The position numbers were made by a program, and so were the translations under genes. This document shows, one piece after another, positions 6,209-11,104 of a DNA stretch of 11,104 bases (the first letter of the stretch is position 1; every line of letters begins with the position of its first letter). The notes beneath the pieces are model-generated. The model saw only the letters and a program-made list of their open reading frames with translations, had not been told where the DNA came from and searched no databases. Origin of the DNA: JAFGBH01 sp964430915 (lineage in GTDB: Bacteria > Desulfobacterota > Syntrophia > Syntrophales > UBA2210); the NCBI GenBank assembly GCA_964430915.1, contig CAYSHT010000073.1, forward strand, positions 1-11,104. The letters are read 5' to 3'.

Positions 6209-6712
6209 ATGTTAATTCCGACAATCATCATGGGCATACTTGCCACCACCCTTTTGTCGATCGCATACGTACGAGGGCAGGGAGAGCATATAAGCGGCAT
6301 GAAATTGGCCCTTACCCTCACCATCGAAATACTTCCACTCCTTTTCTTCGCCCTCATCATTGCCGGCATGGTCCAGATCCTCCTTCCCCACGACCTTCTT
6401 GCGAAATGGGTAGGCGAAGAATCGGGTCTGAAGGGAATTTTCCTCGGAGCAATAGCGGGCGGTTTCTCCCCTGGCGGGCCATATGTAAATTTGCCCATTG
6501 CAGCAGGGCTCCTGCGGGCCGGCGCCAGTGTGGGAACCATGGTTGCATTCCTGACAGGATGGTCCCTCTGGGCCGTAAGCAGGCTCCCCATGGAGGTCGG
6601 CATCCTGGGATGGAAATTTACCCTTATTCGTCTTGCATGCACCTTTATCTTTCCTCCTATCGCGGGAATAATCGCTCAGGCACTGTTTTCCGGAGTCAAA
6701 TACACCATGTAA
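6209..6712 (+). CDS. Half-size predicted permease (DUF318/PF03773-like)
   Basis: A 167-residue inner-membrane protein (176 if started at 6182, which adds NKRKEVPK before the first helix). Hydrophobic segments lie at about 2-20, 35-57, 73-88, 95-122 and 138-160. Distinctive stretches are KWVGEESGLKGIFLGAIAG (66-84), GGFSPGGPYVNLPIAAGLL (84-102) and FLTGWSLWAVSRLPMEVGIL (114-133). These resemble the half-length members of the permease family that also contains ArsP-type organoarsenical exporters; full-length members are about twice as long. A Pro/Gly-rich GGP motif between helices is a likely substrate or pore element. Two such halves are often encoded side by side, but only one is present here. 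The substrate is unknown. It ends in tandem TAA stops and is 160 nt from the next gene. Confidence 0.82.
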   Translation: MLIPTIIMGILATTLLSIAYVRGQGEHISGMKLALTLTIEILPLLFFALIIAGMVQILLPHDLLAKWVGEESGLKGIFLGAIAGGFSPGGPYVNLPIAAGLLRAGASVGTMVAFLTGWSLWAVSRLPMEVGILGWKFTLIRLACTFIFPPIAGIIAQALFSGVKYTM

Positions 6713-6872
6713 TAAATCCTGAGCACCCATCACGGAAGGATCATTTTTCGAGATTTTGAAACAATTCCATCATGGTAGTGACATCCCTCATGAAAAATAT
6801 ATGGAAATCTTTTCGGGAAAAATGTTATGGATATTTCCTTAACGAACCAACCCTAGAGAAACGGAGGCGTTA

Positions 6873-8180
6873 ATGAACATAAATTTCAGTAAAAAAGGAA
6901 TCTTATTACTATTTTTCATCTTCATATTCATCCTGTTTGCCATACCGGGATTCTACTGTGAAAAAACCGCCTTTTCCGCCGATAGGGAAACCTACAAGAG
7001 CTTGAGGCTCTTCAATGAAATCCTCGATATGATCGAAAAGAACTACGTAGAAGAAGTTGATACCAAGGAGATAATAGACGGCGCAATAAAGGGGATGGTA
7101 AAATCCCTCGACCCTCACAGCGAGTATATGAGCAAACAGACCTATGAGGATCTGCAGGTCGGAACAAAGGGCGAGTTTGGAGGTCTGGGCATTGAAATAA
7201 CGATGAGAGACGATATCCTGACCGTCGTATCTCCCATTGAAGATACGCCGGCATTTTTGGCCGGTATCAAGGCGGGAGATAAGATTATAGGAATAGACGG
7301 AGAGCCGACAAAGGGTCTTACCATAATGGATGCCGTACACAAGCTCAGGGGGAAAAAGGGGACCAAAGTAACGATAACTGTGAACAGAGAGGATTTTGAC
7401 AAGCCGAAAGATTTCGAAATCGTTCGCGATATTATCAAGATAACAAGTGTCAAGTATAAAATCTATCCGGACAAAATAGGATATATCAAGTTATCGAATT
7501 TTCAGGAAACCACACTAAAAGAACTCAACAAAACACTGAAGGAAATGGCAGAAAAAGAGCCGCAGATACAAGGTCTTGTCCTTGATCTCCGAAATAATCC
7601 GGGCGGGCTACTGGATCAATCAGTTGATGTATCTGACGTATTTCTTAAATCGGGGATTATCGTCTCGTCAAAGGGAAGAACGAAGGGAACCGAAAAGATA
7701 TACGAGGCAAAGGATGACGGGAATGAACCGGAATACCCGATCGTGATACTGATCAACGGAGGCACCGCCAGCGCATCGGAAATTGTATCGGGAGCCCTCC
7801 ACGATAACGGCAGAGCTGTATTGCTGGGCACTCAGACATTCGGGAAGGGGTCAGTCCAGATCCTACGACCTCTCAAGGACGGCTCAGCATTAAAGCTTAC
7901 AATAGCACGATATTACACGCCGGATGGAAAATCCATTCAGGCTACGGGGATAGCACCCGATATTCCCGTCGAGTATATCAAACACAATAATAACGACGAA
8001 AAGATCGAGAGACTCAGGGAAAAGGATCTGAAGGGGCACATAGAAGGAGAGGCGGAAGTGCCCGAAGAATCGGAGGAAAAGGAAGAAACAGATGAACTAT
8101 TGGAAGACTTGCAGAAGGACAATCAGTTAAAAAGTGCTATCGATATCCTCAAGAGTTGGAAAATACTTAAAAAGATGTAA
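6873..8180 (+). CDS. ctpA: Carboxyl-terminal processing protease (S41 family, CtpA-type)
   Basis: A 435-residue periplasmic serine protease with a signal peptide or anchor (hydrophobic 9-28). An N-terminal helical region (about 40-95) with SLDPHSEYM is followed by a PDZ domain (about 100-172, with FGGLGIEI and AGDKIIGIDGEP) and the protease core. The catalytic set is Ser300 (GGTASASEI), Lys325 (FGKGSVQ) and Gln329; its Ser-Lys spacing of 25 equals that of Bacillus CtpB. The C-terminal ~65 residues are an acidic, helical tail. CtpA proteases cleave or degrade envelope proteins, notably cell-wall hydrolases. GGAGG lies 5-6 nt before the ATG. No strong promoter is visible in the 157-nt upstream gap. 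The next gene starts 24 nt downstream, so it heads an operon. Confidence 0.95.
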   Translation: MNINFSKKGILLLFFIFIFILFAIPGFYCEKTAFSADRETYKSLRLFNEILDMIEKNYVEEVDTKEIIDGAIKGMVKSLDPHSEYMSKQTYEDLQVGTKGEFGGLGIEITMRDDILTVVSPIEDTPAFLAGIKAGDKIIGIDGEPTKGLTIMDAVHKLRGKKGTKVTITVNREDFDKPKDFEIVRDIIKITSVKYKIYPDKIGYIKLSNFQETTLKELNKTLKEMAEKEPQIQGLVLDLRNNPGGLLDQSVDVSDVFLKSGIIVSSKGRTKGTEKIYEAKDDGNEPEYPIVILINGGTASASEIVSGALHDNGRAVLLGTQTFGKGSVQILRPLKDGSALKLTIARYYTPDGKSIQATGIAPDIPVEYIKHNNNDEKIERLREKDLKGHIEGEAEVPEESEEKEETDELLEDLQKDNQLKSAIDILKSWKILKKM

Positions 8181-8204
8181 GAAAAACAAGGGTATTTGTA
8201 AGAA

Positions 8205-8975
8205 GTGAAAAAGAGAGGACTTTCAATCTGGATCAGCATTGCTATCGCCCTTGTTCTTGCTTTAGTAGCGTGCACCGCATTATGGAACATCATAAAAGAG
8301 AAGGCCGAAGCAGAAAACAGAATCGCAATCGTAATCGACGACATGGGATGCGATTTGTCGCCGGTCTATGAAATCCTTTCGATTGATATACCGATAACCC
8401 TTTCCATTCTCCCCTCCCGCCCCTTTTCAATGGAAGCGGCTGAAAAAGCGCGGGAGAAAGGGAGGGAAATCATTCTGCATCTTCCGATGGAACCCCGCGG
8501 CTATCCCGAAAAGAACCCGGGCGAAGGGTGCCTGTATATCACGATGAGCGATGAAGAGATAGAAAAGCAGCTTGAAGAGGATATTGCGGCGGTCCCCTCT
8601 ATCTCCGGTGTCAACAATCACATGGGGTCCAGGTTTATGGAAGATGAAGACAAGGTCGAGACGGTTTTGAAACAACTCAAGAAGAAAGAACTTTTTTTTC
8701 TCGACAGCCTGACGACGAAAAACTCAAAGGGGAAAAGAATTGCCGAAAAAATCGGGATGAAATACATTGTACGGGACATATTTATCGATAATAATCGAGA
8801 TTTCAGAGACACCCGTGAAAGACTTCTCGACATAATAAGAAAAAAAGACAGGTGGAACACCCTGGTTTTGATTGGCCACCCCCATACCAGTACCATAGAG
8901 GCAATAAGAGAGACCGTTCCTCTTTTCAGGGCCGAAGGCATAGAGATTGTCACCCTCTCCGACCTTATTGAATAA
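8205..8975 (+). CDS. Divergent polysaccharide deacetylase family protein (YibQ/DUF610-like)
   Basis: A 256-residue exported protein related to polysaccharide deacetylases. Conserved points are AIVIDDMG (41-48), HLPMEPRGYP (92-101), GVNNHMGSRFMED (135-147), FFLDSLTT (164-171) and IGHPHTST (223-230), with candidate metal or active-site residues Asp45, Asp46, His92, His139 and His225. The start is a GTG at 8205; an in-frame TAA at 8199 and the absence of another early start make it the only choice, and the ribosome site is weak. Hydrophobic residues 6-28 form a signal or anchor, with a lipobox match LVAC (20-23), so it may be a lipoprotein. The family is often encoded next to ctpA. Its biochemical activity is not established. 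Confidence 0.92.
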   Translation: MKKRGLSIWISIAIALVLALVACTALWNIIKEKAEAENRIAIVIDDMGCDLSPVYEILSIDIPITLSILPSRPFSMEAAEKAREKGREIILHLPMEPRGYPEKNPGEGCLYITMSDEEIEKQLEEDIAAVPSISGVNNHMGSRFMEDEDKVETVLKQLKKKELFFLDSLTTKNSKGKRIAEKIGMKYIVRDIFIDNNRDFRDTRERLLDIIRKKDRWNTLVLIGHPHTSTIEAIRETVPLFRAEGIEIVTLSDLIE

Positions 8976-8988
8976 AAAAAGGATGAGA

Positions 8989-10707
8989 ATGTCCGTAAAA
9001 CCAAAAACGGCTTTTATTATAGCTATTGTTACGATTTCCTTTATGATCTCGTGCGCCTATTTTCCCGAGGGTCAGATGAAACTGGAAGCGTCTCAGGGAA
9101 GTGAAGGAATCTTCAACAGATACTACCACTATTCTCTTGCCACGCTTTATACGTTGAACGGTGAGATAGACAAGGCCATAAATGAATATATAAAGATTCT
9201 CCGCTTTGACCAGACATCTGCTGAGTTGAGGATTGAACTCGCATCACTCTATGTCAGGAAGGGAGAAAAGAAAAAGGCGATAGCCGTATTGGAAAAATCG
9301 ATCGTTTATAACCCGGAGCACCTGGATTCTCACCTCCTGCTCGGCGGTCTGTACGGCAGTCTCAAGGAATTCGATAAGGCCATAGGGGAGTACGAAACGG
9401 TCATTGAAATTGATCTCGAAAAGCATGAGGCCTATCTCTTTCTCAGCATCTTTTTCCAGGAAGTCGGACAACCGGACGAGGCCATCACTGTCCTCAAGAA
9501 ACTCCTCACAATCTCACCAGATCATCTTATGGGGAGTTATTACCTGGCAAAGATATATTTAAAAATGGGGTCACAGGACGGTGCGGAGGAATGGCTCAAA
9601 AAAACCCTCGCACTAAAACCCGCCTTCGAATCGGCGGCCTTTGACCTGGGGCATCTCTACGAGACACAGAAAAACCGCGACAAGGTAATAGAAACCTACA
9701 GGGAATTCATCCGTCTCAATCCCGAAACTATATCGATGAGGTTACGACTGGGGCAAATCTTTTTCAGGATGAAGAAATACCCTGAGGCGGAACGGTTGAG
9801 TCGGGAGGTACTGGAGATTGACAATTCCCGGATGGATGCGAGATTTGCACTGGGCCTTTCCCTTCTTTTTGCCGGGGAGAATCTTAACGAAGCGATAGAG
9901 GAACTCCGCGTCGTTTTGAAGAATAACCCGCAAGATTTAAAGGCTCGATTTTTCCTGGCATCGGCCTATGAAAAAATGAATAACCATCCCGGCGCGCTTC
10001 AGGAATTTTCACGCATTCCCGCGGATTCAGATCTCTTTGTCAACAGCCGAATCCACATGGGTTTCATTTTAAAAGAGGACGGCCGCATCGAAGAGGCCAT
10101 AGAAATGCTGACAAATTGCATAGATACAAAGGGAACCGAAGATGAGCTCTTTGGTTTTCTGGCCGCTCTCTACGAGGAGAACAACCAGCTCGACCGTGCA
10201 GAAGAAATCCTCAAAAAAGGCCTTTCGATTTTCCCCGCGAGCATCGACCTCCATTATAAACTCGGCGTCATCTATTCAAAGATGGAAAGGGGCGAGGAGA
10301 GTCTGCTGGAGATGGAAGAGGTGCTCTCGATCGAACCAGAAAATGCCGAAGCGCTCAATTTCATCGGGTACAGCTATGCCGACAAGGGGATAAAACTTGA
10401 CGAGGCCGAAAGTATGATAAAGCGGGCCATGGAACTCAAGCCGGGTAACGGCTATATTATCGACAGCCTCGGCTGGGTCTATTACCGACAGGATAAAATA
10501 AGAGAGGCCATCAAATATCTCGAAGAGGCATTTCATATAACACCGGAAGACCCCACTATCGCCGAACATCTGGGAGAGGTATACGAAAAAACAGGTAACA
10601 GGCAAAAGGCTCTCGAAATGTACAGAAAGGCCCTGGAGTTAAACCCTGAAAACGAGGGCCTGAAAGAGAAGATTAACAGACTCACGGGCCAACCGATAAC
10701 GGAATGA
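8989..10707 (+). CDS. TPR-repeat lipoprotein, LbcA-like candidate protease adaptor
   Basis: A 572-residue protein with a signal peptide and a lipobox-like MISC, placing the modified Cys at 22. About 15 consecutive 34-residue TPR units fill the rest (about residue 40 to 555), with typical W/Y/F-x-LG..Y and A...Y.+A+ELNP patterns. The C-terminal motif ALNFIGYSYADKG...DEAESMI followed by IIDSLGWVYYR is typical of the TPR lipoprotein family found beside lolB in proteobacteria, which includes Pseudomonas LbcA, the partner of CtpA. The start at 8989 is preferred because AAGGA precedes it by 5 nt; ATG 8983 and TTG 8947 are in frame but poorer. It is 13 nt after the deacetylase gene and overlaps the next gene by 4 nt. 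TPR scaffolds bind partner proteins, so an adaptor role is inferred. Confidence 0.9.
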   Translation: MSVKPKTAFIIAIVTISFMISCAYFPEGQMKLEASQGSEGIFNRYYHYSLATLYTLNGEIDKAINEYIKILRFDQTSAELRIELASLYVRKGEKKKAIAVLEKSIVYNPEHLDSHLLLGGLYGSLKEFDKAIGEYETVIEIDLEKHEAYLFLSIFFQEVGQPDEAITVLKKLLTISPDHLMGSYYLAKIYLKMGSQDGAEEWLKKTLALKPAFESAAFDLGHLYETQKNRDKVIETYREFIRLNPETISMRLRLGQIFFRMKKYPEAERLSREVLEIDNSRMDARFALGLSLLFAGENLNEAIEELRVVLKNNPQDLKARFFLASAYEKMNNHPGALQEFSRIPADSDLFVNSRIHMGFILKEDGRIEEAIEMLTNCIDTKGTEDELFGFLAALYEENNQLDRAEEILKKGLSIFPASIDLHYKLGVIYSKMERGEESLLEMEEVLSIEPENAEALNFIGYSYADKGIKLDEAESMIKRAMELKPGNGYIIDSLGWVYYRQDKIREAIKYLEEAFHITPEDPTIAEHLGEVYEKTGNRQKALEMYRKALELNPENEGLKEKINRLTGQPITE

Positions 10708-11104
10708 AGAAAAAAGTTAGCCTTATCCTTTCAGCCCTTTCGGTCATCATTTTCATCACTTCCGGATGCGCGCCCAAAAAAATACCTGACCTTGCCTTGA
10801 GGCCCCTTCTTGATCCGGAAGTTGTCTTTGAAAATATATCGAGACACCCTGATCATGACGCCTTCATAAAGGCCGAGGCGCACATTACCCTTGATTCCCC
10901 CGATAGAAACTATTCGGGGAGGGTAGCCATGGCAGTAAAGAAACCCTCCTCCCTGCGAATCGATGCGATACCCGCCTTTGGGCCTGCTGATTTTCTCCTT
11001 TCGGCAAACGAAAAGGAATTCAATATCTTCATACCGGGCAGAAAAAAGTTCTACACCGGTGAGTCATCGGGTAAAAACCTCTTCCGTTTCTTCGGCATCC
11101 CCCT
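10704..11104 (+). CDS. LolB/DUF4292-like outer-membrane lipoprotein, 3' end outside window
   Basis: The ATG overlaps the TPR stop as ATGA (10704-10707), so translation is coupled. The first 133 residues are visible. A signal peptide with core LILSALSVIIFI ends in a slightly non-standard lipobox TSGC, Cys22. The following part shows alternating beta-like segments, including KAEAHITLDS (57-66), GRVAMAVKKPSSLRIDA (74-90) and FNIFIPGRKKFYTG (107-120). This fits the LolA/LolB-type half-barrel fold that includes DUF4292. LolB inserts lipoproteins into the outer membrane, and TPR-lolB-ispE order is common in proteobacteria. The reading frame stays open to the window edge. Family assignment is moderate because the C-terminal half is missing. 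Confidence 0.75.
   Translation, partial: MKKKVSLILSALSVIIFITSGCAPKKIPDLALRPLLDPEVVFENISRHPDHDAFIKAEAHITLDSPDRNYSGRVAMAVKKPSSLRIDAIPAFGPADFLLSANEKEFNIFIPGRKKFYTGESSGKNLFRFFGIP

Noticed and set aside
6157..6733. Leftward open frames opposite the permease
   Set aside because: They are antisense shadows with no recognisable domain and no supported start.
6052..6759. 235-codon rightward open frame
   Set aside because: It overlaps the permease in another frame, is rich in Arg, Pro and His, and lacks domains; the permease frame has clear membrane helices and a Shine-Dalgarno.
8618..9004. 128-codon leftward open frame opposite the deacetylase
   Set aside because: Ser/Phe-rich antisense shadow of the conserved YibQ-type reading frame.

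Overview
The window looks like the chromosome of a Gram-negative (diderm) bacterium. The evidence is three putative lipoproteins with signal peptides, a LolB-like outer-membrane lipoprotein gene, a CtpA/YibQ envelope cluster and an AMIN-domain amidase. The combination of a CtpA-YibQ-TPR operon, a CoxD/CoxE-type ATPase-VWA pair and an enoyl-CoA isomerase-like protein fits the old Deltaproteobacteria (Desulfobacterota) or a neighbouring lineage. That placement is inference from gene content. No phage, transposon, CRISPR or integrase signal is visible. The sequence is two contigs joined by exactly 100 Ns (5699-5798).

Layout. 1-34 is probably the last codons of an upstream gene. 109-2411 (+) holds a MoxR/CoxD-like AAA+ ATPase overlapping a CoxE-like VWA protein by 19 nt. 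A GC-rich hairpin at 2421-2454 separates these from two leftward genes: an enoyl-CoA hydratase/isomerase family protein (2474-3190) with an isomerase-like active site, and a secreted N-acetylmuramoyl-L-alanine amidase with AMIN and three LysM modules (3256-4908). A 134-nt divergent promoter region leads to metF (5043 onward), which is cut by the gap. After the gap come tRNA-Arg(CCG), a spacer of about 300 bp with a perfect 13-bp inverted repeat, and a half-size permease. From 6873 to the window edge runs a tight rightward envelope operon: ctpA-type protease, YibQ-type divergent polysaccharide deacetylase, a 15-TPR lipoprotein and a LolB-like lipoprotein (partial).

How the genes may work together. 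The most interesting point is the final operon. In Pseudomonas aeruginosa the periplasmic protease CtpA works with a TPR outer-membrane lipoprotein, LbcA, to degrade peptidoglycan hydrolases. There ctpA and lbcA are unlinked, and lbcA sits beside lolB. Here a CtpA-type protease, YibQ, an LbcA-like TPR lipoprotein and a LolB-like protein are in one operon, which suggests a self-contained protease-adaptor module for cell-wall remodelling. A LysM amidase lies about 2 kb away on the other strand (distance uncertain because of the gap). The CoxD/CoxE-like pair has no visible client enzyme in the window, and the pair's function is unknown here.
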